This document shows, in pieces, positions 22,015 to 32,600 of a stretch of 64,000 bases of DNA. This DNA comes from Liopterus haemorrhoidalis (taxonomy: Eukaryota > Arthropoda > Insecta > Coleoptera > Dytiscidae), in NCBI GenBank assembly GCA_963971575.1, contig OZ020618.1:46886509-46950508 (forward strand), given 5' to 3'. How positions within the stretch are numbered: position 1 is the stretch's first letter; the number at the start of each line of letters is the position of its first letter. The position numbers and the translations under genes are program-made. The notes under the pieces were generated by a model. That model searched no databases and was not told the DNA's origin. It saw nothing but the letters and a program-made list of their open reading frames with translations.

Positions 22015-22797
22015 GAAAGGTCTCAATCGGATGATACTGATGAAGATAGCATGCCTCTATCAAAAGTGATGAACATATCTGAAAATAATCAAGAAGAAAT
22101 ACAAAATACTAATCAATTCTGGCAGTGTTTTGACGACATCGTTTCTACTATTTCATCGCCTCTATGCCAAAATGAAAATAAGCCGCAGAAAAACATTAAT
22201 AAGGAGATCAGTGTATATTTTGATAAACAATTATTAAAAAGAACAGATGACCCATTAATATGGTGGAAAGAATGAAAATACATGTTTCCCATTTTAAGTA
22301 AAATGGCAAGAAAATTTATTTCGACCCCAGCTTCTAGCACATACAGTGAAAGAGTTTTTTCAGAGGCTGCCCAGCAAACATTTTTATACGGGCCAGTACT
22401 GGTAAAGCACATACTCCCCGGCATTGAAAGTAATGGGCCAGTACCCCGGTGTCCCCGGGGCCAGTACTGGCCCATTGATGTATCAGTTGCTGGCCCAGCA
22501 ACGGTAAAGTGCAAAATAATCGCATTAGTTGCAAGATTTATTTCTGATGGTTTTAAGTAAAAAGTATGAGTGAAGAAGAGTGCTTATAAAATGCTGGTAA
22601 AGTACTTCGTATAGGCGGAATGCGAAATACAAATGTGAAGTACATTATTAATACTGGCGTTGCACTTACTTTTGGTGCCAGTAATTTACCAGCATAAAAG
22701 CAGTTTGCCAGCATTCGGCCGTTAGTTGAATGTTTGCTGGGTGGAAATATTTATGAAGAAAAGAGAAGTAGGTTGCATCTAAAAAATGCTGAACTTT
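22015..22797 (+). pseudogene. hAT transposase C-terminal dimerisation domain, interrupted
   Basis: The upstream part reads EISVYFDKQLLKRTDDPLIWW followed by a TGA and FPILSKMARKFISTPASSTYS, then ERVFSEA. These are the W-W-K, 'FP.L...AR..L..PASS..SERVFS' hallmarks of the hAT dimerisation domain (ZBED-like). A MITE enters after EA. Excising it with one TG copy joins GNIYEEKRSRLHLKNAEL in frame, completing the motif. The BED finger and catalytic core are absent. The apparent 92-codon frame at 22282-22560 is a chimera with the MITE. Confidence 0.85.
22370..22741. mobile_element. 372-bp MITE with CCCAGCAAACATT termini and TG duplication
   Basis: Perfect 13-bp inverted ends, CCCAGCAAACATT and AATGTTTGCTGGG, with internal inverted words (GCCAGTACTGG, TGGTAAAG). 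The flanks are TG at 22368-22369 and 22742-22743. The hAT reading frame gives an independent check of a 2-bp duplication. The centre is unusually GC-rich (CCCCGGTGTCCCCGGGG). Superfamily unknown to me. Confidence 0.85.
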
Positions 22798-22814
22798 AAT
22801 TTCAATTATTAAAT

Positions 22815-23095
22815 TGTCTGTCTAAACCAGTAGTTGCAACTGTAGTTTTTGTATGCTGTAGCATACAAAAACAAATGATTTTAACGTGAGTTAGAGAAAA
22901 CTCTTACGTTAGCAACCCGCCAAAAATGAATTTATTATTTTGTTATCTTGTCTTTTTTGTTACCTTGTCTATTTTGTTATCTTGTCTATTTTGTTGTATT
23001 GTATTACTTGTCTATATATTATTATGTATGTTTTATATCTGTTTTTGTAATTTTTGGCCTAGTCGCCGGCAAATAAATGAATAATAAAAAAAAAA
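22815..23095 (+). mobile_element. possible LINE 3' tail
   Basis: Contains four TTTTGTTA(T/C)CTTGTCT units and ends GGCCTAGTCGCCGGCAAATAAATGAATAATAAA, a LINE-like 3' end. TTCAAT-like sequence occurs on both sides (22801, 23096). No coding remains. Confidence 0.35.
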
Positions 23096-24058
23096 TTCAA
23101 TATTTATTCTTTATTATTATAAGATATTCTATGTAATTTTATTTGATTAAAATAAATATTTTTTTGTAATTTTCTTTGGTTAAAGTAAATTTTTAAGTAA
23201 ATTTCCGGACTTTTTACATTTTACTGTTTACTTTTACATTTTAATGTTTTTCCTACAAAATTTTATATGTTTTGGCCGAATATTCGGCGCTTTGGCGAAA
23301 ATGTAAACCAAATATTCGATATTCGATTATTCGGCCGAACCATGTTTCGGTGCATCTTTATTAAGAACCTTCGTCGAAAAATGCTATACTTGATGATATT
23401 GGAATGCACGTGTTCCTCAAGAAAATTAAATCATTTTTACTGGCAAAATCTATTTGTGAATCTTGATAAATTCAAGATAGAGCCAAAAATATACCATCAA
23501 GGACCGGTCCTTGAATCAATGAATCCATGTTCAAATTTATTTCAACTATCCAAAATATGTAAAAATTGGCAGATCGCCACTGACAACAACTATAAGACAT
23601 TTTCACAATGGAATAAAATAGCTATATGGTAGTCGACCAATCAGTGCAGTTGCCTCTTTGGAAACTTCACATATTTTGTGAAGTCATATTAAGTACGATT
23701 ACATGTATCCATTTAACGAATGTAATATTCGTACGCTGTCACTTGTATCGAAATGAAATTAAACTATAAGAATAAGAACAGAATAGAAACAAATATACTG
23801 TTCTAATAGGCAAAATAGTCCTAAAAAGGCTTGATGTGATCCAAAAATATGATCAAAGAAAATAGAAATAAGTTGAATTTAGCCTAAAAAGCTATGTACT
23901 ACACACAATATCAAATAGAAATCTATAAGATATCTATAAGAAAATATATAACTAAACACAAAACTGCTAAATAATCAACAAACTAAATAAAAAAGGTTTT
24001 TAGAAATTACTATAAGTTACATATGTGAACACGAGTATCAAAACAAATCAGAACGTAT

Positions 24059-24431
24059 CAGGGGCGTATACAAGGAGGGAGTCCAAGGGGTCCGGACCCC
24101 CCCCCCGTACTGTGAGAAGTGAGGACCTTTTTTTTTTGTTGCTCTTTACTTGAAATTTAGAAGTGAGGACCTTTTTTCTGCTCTTTACTTGAAATTTAGA
24201 AGTGAAGACCTTTTTTTGCTCTTGACTTGAAATTTAGAAGTGAGGACCTTTTTTGTTTTTGCTCTTCACTTAAAATTTAGAAGTAAGAATGTTTTGTTTT
24301 TAGGTCTTCACTTGAAATTGAAATTTCGTTTAAAGAAATATCTTTTTATAAAGTTTTTATAAAAAGATATTTCTTTATAAAAATTATGTATAATTGGACC
24401 CTTCCAATCCAAAAATCTGTGCATGCCACTG
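24059..24431. mobile_element. hAT MITE with 8-bp GAACGTAT duplication
   Basis: GAACGTAT occurs at 24051-24058 and 24432-24439. The ends are CAGGGGCGTATACAAGGAGG and, reversed, CAGTGGCATGCACAG, both leading to an AAGGGGTCC/GAAGGGTCC block. Inside are a minisatellite and a 20-bp-arm perfect hairpin (24331-24350 with 24358-24377). Confidence 0.85.
24110..24320. repeat. minisatellite, about five units of 44-55 bp
   Basis: Unit: AAGTGAGGACC, a T-rich run, GCTCTTTACTTGAAATTTAG. Length varies mainly in the T run. It lies wholly within the hAT MITE. Confidence 0.8.
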
Positions 24432-24964
24432 GAACGTATTATAAAATGTCAAATGTAAACATAGTTAAATTTAGCGATTCCAATACAAATGTCCCTATAT
24501 AAAAAACTTTTAAAATTGGAAATCTTCAAATGACTATCGAACACAAACTAAATATAACTTCAAAAGGTATGTTTTAGTAAAATAAAAGAGCGAAGAGCAA
24601 TATTAGTCTATAATTCACATGCAAAAAATCGTTATTTTTTCACCACTAAGTTTGTCATTGAAATTATGACGCAAAATGACGAACTGCGTTGATTGGACGA
24701 CTGGCCTATACAAACATATTTCTAGGATGAAGCTTTAGCTACAATTTGCCACATCATATGCAAATATATGACGATTATTTTACCAGATGGCATCAACAAT
24801 GCAATTTGCTTATTTGCAACAACATTTTTATAATTTAAAATACTTTATTACATATATTGCAATTCACTGCATAATTTGACGTATAGATTGTTATTTATTT
24901 TATTTCATATTGTTAGTTTTGTATAAAAAACTTGTGAGAACTAAAGTATTGTGCCCCTCCTTAA

Positions 24965-25794
24965 CTGAGATCTGTCTCAAAAGCTTATGAATTTTACGTA
25001 GACATTTTTGTGTAATACGGTTAGTAGCGACCTCCCAAAATGTAACGTCATAACACGTACCATAATAAATCCTTAAAAAGATGAAGTTAACATCTGTCTA
25101 GTCATGTCCACAGAATTTCATCAAGCGAAGACGTAACACAGGATTCCATAATACCATACTTTAGAGAGATTACATCTTTATAACCACATATACACTTGTA
25201 CGAACTGGCAACTCAAAACTCCGTCCATACTTCTTGGCCCCCATACGGCGCTGGACCATAACTCCGAGGTCCACAGAGCCTTGTGGGATGCGGTATACAG
25301 ATATTTAAGATCGTATCTTATTGTTTATAAGCCGCCATGATAATCTTTTCAATCTGTAGCCAAATGCCTTGGTCCTGTATTATTATATTTCGTGTTTTAT
25401 AAGAACGTAAATGTTGTTTTACACGGGAGAGGACGATTTATTTTATGCCATGCGGTTCTCTGTTTGATATCTGATACTGACGACTGTTAGATGAAAGGAT
25501 AAACTCTGAAATTATGTTGGGATTACTATTTTAGAGGTATTTACAAATTAGTAAGATTTTGTTACATACGGTTTTTATTACTACTTAAAAATTAAGTTGC
25601 TAACAATTATTACAAATTAAAGACATAACGAATAAAACTTATAAACCTACAGTTTATATTGAATTGTTGATAGAGTTTTACTGAGTGAAACTCGAATATA
25701 TGTAAAAGGTTCTTAAATAGAGCACTTAAAGTAAAGTTTCATATAGTTACGAGGGCTACCTTATAAGTTTTACAAAAACTAAGAAAGTTATTTA
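24965..25794. other. no gene; short mariner terminus at 25746-25790
   Basis: The stretch is unassigned except for TTACGAGGGCTACCTTATAAGTTTTACAAA at 25746-25775 region. This resembles the left end of the irritans-type mariner at 54260 (TTACGAGGGTTACCTTTTAT). Confidence 0.45.
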
Positions 25795-26905
25795 GTTAAA
25801 ATTTTTGGCGCACATCAACAAAGGCTATTTGCACCTAACGCAGCCCATTTCAATGACTAGACTATATATTAAAAACAATAAATTAGACAATAAATAAATA
25901 AAATCATTAAAATTACTCAATAAAAGAAATCTTGCACTGACAAACACAAATAAATAATATAAAAAGTCTGTTCGAAAATTTGAGCAGACTCAGGGTGATG
26001 GTAAGAGGCTGTAAAGGGGCCAATTACCATCGAATATCACAGTCAATAACTAGAATTACATTAAAATAAGGTGCAAGACTTCACACAAAAAACAATAAGT
26101 TCGATTCTCTCAGGAAGAGTATCAGCCTGTCCATGAGTACCCTGTCGTCACCTAAAGCAACTGACAGGTCATAGCACAGGTCTAACCTCTCCCTGACATC
26201 CTCGAACTGTACACACTCAGTTAAAAAGTGTAACACAGACAAATCTGTTTTACACGTCTCACAGATAGGGGACTCTTCACCTTGAAGGAGGTGTCCATGG
26301 GTCCACCAACAGTGACCTATACGGAGGCGTGTGATGGCGGTTTCCTTCCTGCGGTTAATTCTGCAGGAAGAACCCCATGGTTTAACGTTTCCCTTAATCT
26401 GTCGTAACTTAACGTTCTGTGTGCGGCTCCACTCATGTTGCCACATGTCTAAAACCAAGTGTTTTAGATGACTCTTTGCGTCATCTAAAAAAATGAAACT
26501 CACATCAATCATAGGTCTGTGAGAGGTGACTTTTGCAGCTGCATCTGCCGCTTCGTTGCCTTTAATACCAACATGTCCCGGTATCCAAAACAGCTCTACC
26601 CTCACATTCTGAGCATTCAGATTGTGGAGTAGCAACCGGATCTTTAGTACAAGAGGCTGCACTGGATCTGGATCTTGGATACTGTTCAGAGCGCTCCGCG
26701 AGTCCGTCAAGATATTGGCCGACTTTGCTTTGACGAAACAAAACACAGAGCCTTGAAAATAGCGTACAGCTCAGCAGTGTACACACTCGTTATGGAGTGC
26801 AGACGGTACTGAAACTCTTGACGTGGATTCCGGACAACGAACGCACACCCAACCCTGGTTCCGGATTTTGATTCGTCTGTAAAAATGTCCCGTCTCTGTA
26901 TATAT
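25795..26905 (-). mobile_element. I-clade LINE, 3' part
   Basis: The 3' terminal block AAATTTTTGGCGCAC near 25800 recurs at 60980, so it marks the shared 3' end of a family. The coding part is at 26081-26905; the 3' UTR is about 280 bp and AT-rich. Confidence 0.7.
26081..26905 (-). pseudogene. I-clade RNase H and C-terminal zinc module
   Basis: The RNase H catalytic residues can all be located: IFTDESKSG (Asp), YTAELYAIF (Glu), ILTDSRSAL (Asp) and GNEAADAAAK (Asp). The frame shifts at about 26735 between ALCFV and the rest. After RNase H come TAITRLRIGHCW and CETCKTDLSVLHFLTEC, the LTRLRIGH and CxxC...H....C module. RNase H removes the RNA strand during target-primed reverse transcription. 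5'-truncated and frameshifted, so inactive. Confidence 0.85.
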
Positions 26906-27061
26906 TACATAAACTAATGTAAATAAAGACCAACGAAAACAACATACTAAGGCACATTCTGATTCATAAGTACATAATACTAGGAACAGAGAACTTTTAA
27001 CCATTCCTAGGCACAGATATAGTGCATCTAGAAATCTACCCTTAATTGCAGGTATCGATCT

Positions 27062-28872
27062 CTATAATAATAATAATAATAATAATAATTTATTGGTCCA
27101 GTAGATCATATACATAATATTGGACAAGTCAATTTTTAAAATACAATCAGTACATTAAAATAAAAATTATTATTACAGTCGATAATAAAATTAAAATGTC
27201 ATTAAAATTGAAGTAAAATTGAAATAAAAAGTAAAATTTGTTACATTTGTTAAATATATATATGTATACATATAGTCATATTAAAATATCTTATTTTCTA
27301 GTTTCGTAAGAGATACTCATTTAGATTATAATAACATTTTTCTACTAAAAAATCTGCCAAAGTTTTTTTAAATATTGGATTAGTTTTACAATCTTTTATG
27401 TATTGTGGCAGTTCATTATACATTCTTCTCGATAATATAGTTGGATTATTAGCCGTTTTGGCGTATCTGACTAAAGGTATTTCCAAAATATTTTTATTTC
27501 TTGTATTATATGTATGTACATCTAGTCGTCTTTCAAAATCTGACAAGTTTTGTCTTACATACATGCAAGCTTGATAGATATACATACATGGTAATGTCAA
27601 GAGATGTAAATTTTTAAAAACTGGAACACATGAAGCTCTATTACTGCTTCCAACCATATTACGAAGAATGCGTTTTTGCAGTCTAAATAATCTAATGAGT
27701 TCGGAACTTGTGCCCCAGCATAGTAAGCCATATGATAGTACTGAGTATATGTTAGCAAAATAATATGTCCGCACTACTACTTGACTACATGATTTTGCTA
27801 GTAATTTAATTTTCCAACATTCTTGGGACATTCTTTTACATAGACTATCTATTTGAGTATCCCATGTAAGCTGTTCATCCAAATGAATTCCTAATAATTT
27901 AACCGTTGAATCATGTTTAATAGATTTTTTATTTTTTATTAATTGGCTAGCCCCATATGTAGGTATTCTTTTTACAAATTTTATGAAACTACATTTTTCT
28001 TCATTTAATATTAGTTCATTTGATGTTAGCCAATTATTCAGTAACTTTATGTCGCCATTTACTTTCGATACAAGGGTACTACAGTCTGAATCGGAACTCA
28101 TTACTGTGGTGTCATCCGCAAAGGCCACAAGTTCCGAACCCAGAGCATCTCCCACAACGTCATTAACATATAAAATATAAAGAAGTGGCCCTAACACACT
28201 TCCTTGCGGAACTCCTTGTGTTACAAATAAGTGACTTGACTTTGAATCTCCAATTTCTACATATTGTTGCCTACTATTTAGATACGAGAGGAACCAATCA
28301 TGAGCTTTCCCTCTAAGTCCAATTTTTTCTAGTTTTTCTAACAGGATTTTGTGATTTACGCGGTCAAATGCCTTCGATAAATCTAAAAATACTGCTAGAA
28401 CATGACGATCTTTGTCTAAATTTTTGTAAATATAGTCTAATATTTTTAATAGTGCTGTAGTTGTAGAATGTCCCCTTCTAAAACCATGCTGTTCCGATAT
28501 TATTATTGCATTTTTCTCCACGAATTCTACTATCCTATTTGCCATAAGTTTCTCAAATATTTTAGAAATTGAGGGCAAAAGGGATATCGGTCGATAATTT
28601 TCGACATTTTCTTTATTAGCTTTTTTAAATATAGGAACAACTTTGGCAACCTTTAATGCGTTTGGAAAAATTCCTTGCGAAAATGATTCATTTATTAAAT
28701 ACGCTAAAGGTTTAGCTATATTTAGTATACAGCATTTGATTATTTTCGAATTAATCCCATCGTAGCCTACAGAATATGACAGTTTCATATTTTTTACTAT
28801 TTCAAGGATTTCATTTATAATGCCCTGCCAGCTGTGCTCAGAAATAGCTGCAATGTCAAATTCAAAAGAGGC
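27062..28872 (-). mobile_element. Jockey-like LINE, 5'-truncated
   Basis: The 3' end is the (ATA)n run at 27062-27090, an (ATT)n tail on this strand. The RT frame and a 235-bp 3' UTR follow in minus orientation. The element stops at about 28872 against another LINE tail. Confidence 0.85.
27298..28869 (-). CDS. Jockey-like reverse transcriptase (partial, long open frame)
   Basis: The frame is open from the truncation point (about 28869) to TAG at 27298, roughly 523 codons; the first ATG (28788) is internal. It covers fingers (VGYDGINSKIIK, VPIFKK, NYRPISLLPSISKIFEK), EQHGFRRGHSTTTALL, VFLDLSKAFDRVNH (catalytic Asp), TQGVPQGSVLGPLLY, LVAFADDTTV (catalytic Asp pair), VKLLGIHLDEQLTW and a thumb with YNTRNK. 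All RT motifs look complete. Endonuclease and ORF1 are missing, so it cannot be autonomous. It is the best-preserved RT in the window, implying a recent insertion. Confidence 0.88.
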   Translation of the reverse strand, partial: SFEFDIAAISEHSWQGIINEILEIVKNMKLSYSVGYDGINSKIIKCCILNIAKPLAYLINESFSQGIFPNALKVAKVVPIFKKANKENVENYRPISLLPSISKIFEKLMANRIVEFVEKNAIIISEQHGFRRGHSTTTALLKILDYIYKNLDKDRHVLAVFLDLSKAFDRVNHKILLEKLEKIGLRGKAHDWFLSYLNSRQQYVEIGDSKSSHLFVTQGVPQGSVLGPLLYILYVNDVVGDALGSELVAFADDTTVMSSDSDCSTLVSKVNGDIKLLNNWLTSNELILNEEKCSFIKFVKRIPTYGASQLIKNKKSIKHDSTVKLLGIHLDEQLTWDTQIDSLCKRMSQECWKIKLLAKSCSQVVVRTYYFANIYSVLSYGLLCWGTSSELIRLFRLQKRILRNMVGSSNRASCVPVFKNLHLLTLPCMYIYQACMYVRQNLSDFERRLDVHTYNTRNKNILEIPLVRYAKTANNPTILSRRMYNELPQYIKDCKTNPIFKKTLADFLVEKCYYNLNEYLLRN

Positions 28873-29033
28873 CTAAAAAATATACTGCTTGAAAGAGCGT
28901 TTTATAGCGTCTCTGAATTTGTAGATACGATTAGTGTCGTAAAATTTTGAAATATATTATTGTTGGTATTGACGTAAGTTACTGTATACTAAATGTACAA
29001 TCAGCTTCAGTTAAAATGATTTGATTTGATTTG
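28866..29033 (+). pseudogene. LINE C-terminus and 3' UTR
   Basis: Plus frame RGLKNILLERAFYSVSEFVD and a stop, matching the 'LK..L....FYS..EFL' terminus of Jockey/CR1-like RTs. It ends in GATTTGATTTGATTTGA (about 29015-29033), a tail-like repeat. Confidence 0.55.
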
Positions 29034-29695
29034 AGCTTCTTGGAGTCATAATTTTCCAAATAGCAATCTTTAACAGTTCTATAATGATATATATAATTTA
29101 GACTAATATTATTGGGTAATAAACTATAACTTTCTCAGTTTCGAATTCAATATCTCGTGTTCACCTATTAGGAATAGAGAAACTATGTTGTAAGCTCAAT
29201 AAAAATTTATTTTATAGCCATTTAGCCATACTTGTAGAACAATAGGAATTGTTAACAGCACATAATAAATTTAATGTATTTATGTTTCGATTCCTGTATT
29301 GATTTCTATTTTCTTTTTCTTCACCATGGGTGTACGTTCAAGAAAAATTGTTTACACTTTTGTAAGGACAAACCAGATCTAATTATTTTGGGTACTTTTA
29401 TAGTGTATTACTGACTCTAGATTAATGTCATTCAAAAAAATTCCTTACACTGTAAAACTTGCTTCAGATTTGTTGGTAATGATCTTTATAATTAAGATTT
29501 TTCATTAACACATATGTCAAATGGAATGAATATTAAGAAAGTGAACTTTTCACAATTTTTCAATACCAACATGACGTCAAATTTCAAAGGTCAGACTATC
29601 AAAATCAAAATTTTCTCCTAGTTTGTTTTTACAAAAATGAGCATACTATACGAGGAGCAAGCGACCCAAGCAACGACCAAAAGCAAGTGCGAATT

Positions 29696-29738
<43 letters not shown>

Positions 29739-29744
29739 CAATAT
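29034..29744. other. no recognised gene
   Basis: AT-rich; the only structure is the (TA)n microsatellite at 29699-29736, which lies next to the mariner remnant. Confidence 0.5.
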
Positions 29745-30945
29745 CTAGACATGTTCAAGCACAATACAAAAGATTTTTTGCGACGTCTTGTAACTATCGA
29801 TGAAACGTGGATGCATCACACACTCCGGAGACTAAAGAACAATCTAAACAGTGGATACCATACGGTGAACCTACTCTGAAGAAGGCCAAAATGATGCTGT
29901 TAGCTGGTAAGGCTATGGCTACTGTCTTTTGGGATTCCCGAGGAATAATGTTTATCGACTACTTGCAACATGGAAGAACAATAACAGGCTAGTATTATGC
30001 GTCGTTAAAGATTAAATGAAGAAATCCAATCCAAAAGGCCTCATTTGGAAAAGAAAAAAGACTTGTTCCACCAAGATTACGCACTTTCCTAAAAATCGGC
30101 AATTGCGATGGCGAAACTGCATGAATTACGATTCGAATTAATCGTACATGTCTTGTACTTACCAGACTTGGTTCACTCCGATTTCTTTCTGTTTTCAAAA
30201 CTCAAAAAATAGTTGGCTGGAAAGGAATTCTCATCAAAGTCATTGAAGCTGTAAATAGACCGGGAGCTCGTGACATTTTTGGTCTCCGATTTCATACAAC
30301 ATACCTTTTGGAGGAGAGAATATTAACCCTGTGACAACAAAAAAGGGATGGTACTAAACCCCTGCACGCTTTCCGGTCATAGGGAAAATTGCATTTCCAC
30401 TTGCACAAAATTTTTAGTTTTTCTCTTATTTAATATTGCTTGCCCTTTTGTCAAAAGAAAGTTATAACAAATTTAAAGTCTTTTAACTATAGGCATGCTG
30501 TATGAAAACGCGGAAAATCATATTTTTTTATTACAAGATCACATGACCGTTTGAGCCCTATGGGACCCTCCGAATCGCATGCATATATTTAAAAGACTTT
30601 AAATTTGTTATAACTTTCTTTTGACAAAAGGGCAAGCAATATAAAATCAGAGAAAAGCACAAAAATTTTGTGTTTAAGTGGAAATGGAATTTTCTTTATG
30701 ACCGGAAAGCGTGCAGGGGTTTAGTACCATCCCTTTTTTGTTGTCACAGGGTAAATATTCTCTCCTCCAAAAGGCATGCTGTATGAAATCGGAGACCAAA
30801 AACTGTCATGAGCTCCCGGTCTAAAATTGATATTTTGAGTTTAGATAATTCTTAGTTTTCGCAAGCAATGAAAGGTCATGAAAAACCTTTTGAAAAGTGG
30901 ACTATATGCATAGATCTGAATAAAGAATCTAAGTAGAAAAATAAA
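29745..30945 (+). pseudogene. mariner transposase remnant, split by fold-back element
   Basis: Pieces in changing frames: DFLRRLVTIDETWMHHT (first Asp present), HTPETKEQSKQWIPYGEP, MATVFWDSRGIMFIDYLQHG, then LFHQDYALS (an altered second-Asp HQDNAP box), and SDFFLFSKLKK-like sequence to GAAGCTGTAAA. At 30256 a fold-back element enters. Beyond it (30827-30945) AMKGHEKPFEKWTICIDL resembles the mariner tail 'GI..LEKRW.KCIEL'. Same subfamily as 36319-37583. The (TA)n run overlaps the N-terminal part. Confidence 0.75.
30256..30823. mobile_element. fold-back element F, copy 2 (complete)
   Basis: 568 bp, starts TAGACCGGGAGCTCGTGACA and ends TGTCATGAGCTCCCGGTCTA. The halves are long inverted repeats like copy 1. 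AAA flanks both sides (30253-30255, 30824-30826). The two copies differ in TSD (TTA against AAA) but share length, termini and centre. Confidence 0.88.
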
Positions 30946-31111
30946 TACAATTTTGCCGCAAAAAGTTATGTTTTCTCGTTCTAGAAACTTTCTGGTCCCC
31001 CTCATATTATAATATTCTGTTCTCATACAGCTTTGGATTTTGTATTTATAACCAAAATAGAAACGTAGTATATGAAACTTAAACACATACTGGTTATTGT
31101 AATATTATTAA

Positions 31112-31326
31112 CACGTTCGCGGACAGTACGGCTATAGCCGTCCTACTTTTTTATTCAAATATACAAATGACGGCTGTGGCAGGTTTTAATTCCATTTAAG
31201 TATATGAAAACTAGTATAAACTGTCCCATCAGGAACATACCAAAGAGAGTAAATGTCCTATTATAAACAAAAATCTAAAAAAGTGACATTTTGCAAATCT
31301 CATTTTCAAAACTGTCCGCGAACGTG
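31112..31326. mobile_element. piggyBac-like MITE
   Basis: TTAA at 31108-31111 and 31327-31330 flank perfect inverted ends CACGTTCGCGGACAGT and ACTGTCCGCGAACGTG. The 215-bp interior is non-coding and has a second hairpin word (GGCTATAGCC). TTAA plus a CAC terminus suits piggyBac-type transposition. Confidence 0.85.
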
Positions 31327-31330
31327 TTAA

Positions 31331-32480
31331 GTGCTGTATTTAAAAGAAAGCCGTTGTTAAAAGTGATGTAATTGTTTTAGTAACATTTGTAGATGACGAA
31401 AATCCTCTCACATCATGAAAAACTTGTAATACACAGAATATCAGGATAATTAGAGAAGGTAGGAAATTGTTCATCAAGCAACCGTCGTGCAGTTTGATGA
31501 GGAATAAGAAAAATCAACTACAGTAGATCCAGCATATTGGTATACAATATACCTGTAGAGAGATACTTAACAGAACGATGAAGGACGGGAGTGAGTCAGA
31601 CTGACAGTGCCCACGAGGAGAAAGAGAGATATATCAAGGAAACAATTTAGGCAAAAATGTCAGTCGTGAGTTTCATTCATTTCTTATAGGCAGTATAACA
31701 GTTACAAGGTATACTTATAAACATTTTTACATCGGTATAATTCTTGGTGAAACAAACGTATCGGGACTTTATCTTGAGTTATAGCACATGTGCTAACAGA
31801 AACATACATGCGAAAAGGTCTTGTAAAATTTAGTATTCAGCGTTAACGAACTGCAATGTTCAGTTTTGTTTTCGATACATATATATTTACGATTCTGTAT
31901 CTAGAGCGGAATTACAAGAGTCTTGTACTTTTTGCGTCGGTAACAACACGCGCATGATTACCGACATGCTTTATGGTACTCTGTGGGTGGTTCGGATGAA
32001 AACCCCGCTATCGGTGGTTGTCTGCACATGGATATCTTCTCTTCTTCCTCGCTCCTCCAACATCCTGATGACCTCTTGAACCTGTCACTGTGTCGGCGAA
32101 TATTGTCATTTCAATAGTTTTGTAGGAAATATCTGCATGTTGTAATCATGCCAAACATCCATGAATATCGTTTAAATAGCTGTGAACATTCATTCACATT
32201 TATGAACATTCTGAAGGTTTATAGATTCTACTAAACCAAATCTATTACACTTTTGATACAATCGTTATAAAACAAGTTTTATTAATTTTATTATGCTTGT
32301 TTTACAGGTCAAGCTGTTAATATATCTTCAGTTAGACATGGTTGTGAAACATGGACCACAATGAAGCAAAATAAACAGTGCAAAATGTAAATTAATGGCA
32401 AAACGTGATGCTGCAAAAAAGTTCTTAAATCCTTGTATAGCCAAGTCCCCAGAAATAGTGCAGCTCTAGCTCTCATAACT
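31331..32480. other. no recognised gene
   Basis: Unassigned. Slightly GC-richer at 31920-32100 but no frame or motif stands out on either strand. Confidence 0.45.
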
Positions 32481-32484
32481 AGGG

Positions 32485-32600
32485 ATATGCGATACTGAGA
32501 AAGTATCGATATTTGGACATCGATAATATCGAATAAAAATTATCGATACAGGTATCGTACCGAAAAAAAATCGATATTTTCAAGTGTCGAAAGGAAATAT
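32485..32600. repeat. cluster of ATCGAT motifs, probable hAT-like end
   Basis: About seven ATCGAT or TATCGATA-like words within 110 bp, following TAGGGATATGCGATAC. Such starts with subterminal repeats are seen in hAT termini. No right end found. The words also resemble the insect DRE promoter element, but no gene follows. Confidence 0.4.

Larger units (their letters stand above)
21605..23360 (+). mobile_element. hAT element with 8-bp TTAAGAAC duplication
   Basis: TTAAGAAC flanks both sides (21597-21604, 23361-23368). Ends are TAAATATGCACCGAAGATTCGG and its inverted CCGAACCATGTTTCGGTGCATCTTTA, followed by AT-rich TTCGGCC repeats. The 8-bp duplication and GATGCACCGAA terminus are typical of hAT. 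It holds only the transposase C-terminus, itself cut by a MITE. Probable LINE tail near 22815-23095. Confidence 0.9.
23625..24708. mobile_element. TA-flanked non-autonomous element inside family X
   Basis: Left end TATGGTAGTCGACCAATCAG and reversed right end TAGGCCAGTCGTCCAATCAA continue into GTGCAGTTG and CGCAGTTC. TA flanks at 23623-23624 and 24709-24710. The empty site reads AATAGCTACAAAC, as in copy A. It has no transposase of its own and contains a hAT MITE. Confidence 0.75.
21540..24960 (+). mobile_element. family X copy C, split by two nested transposons
   Basis: After removing 21605-23360 and 23625-24708, the remaining pieces line up with copies A and B: CTTCGTCGAAAAATGCTATA (23368), GGAATAAAATAGCTA joined to CAAACATATTTCT, GCTTTAGCTACAATTTGCC (24730), and the right terminus ending GTGCCCCTCC before TTAA (24961-24964). 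The left terminus is unclear, probably degraded near 21540. Confidence 0.65.

Noticed and set aside
22113..22560. Overlapping 60-130-codon frames around the CCCAGC MITE
   Set aside because: They cross the MITE/hAT junction, so they are chimeras of two transposons.
32485..32600. DRE-type promoter (TATCGATA cluster)
   Set aside because: Followed by no gene; a transposon terminus with subterminal repeats explains it better.
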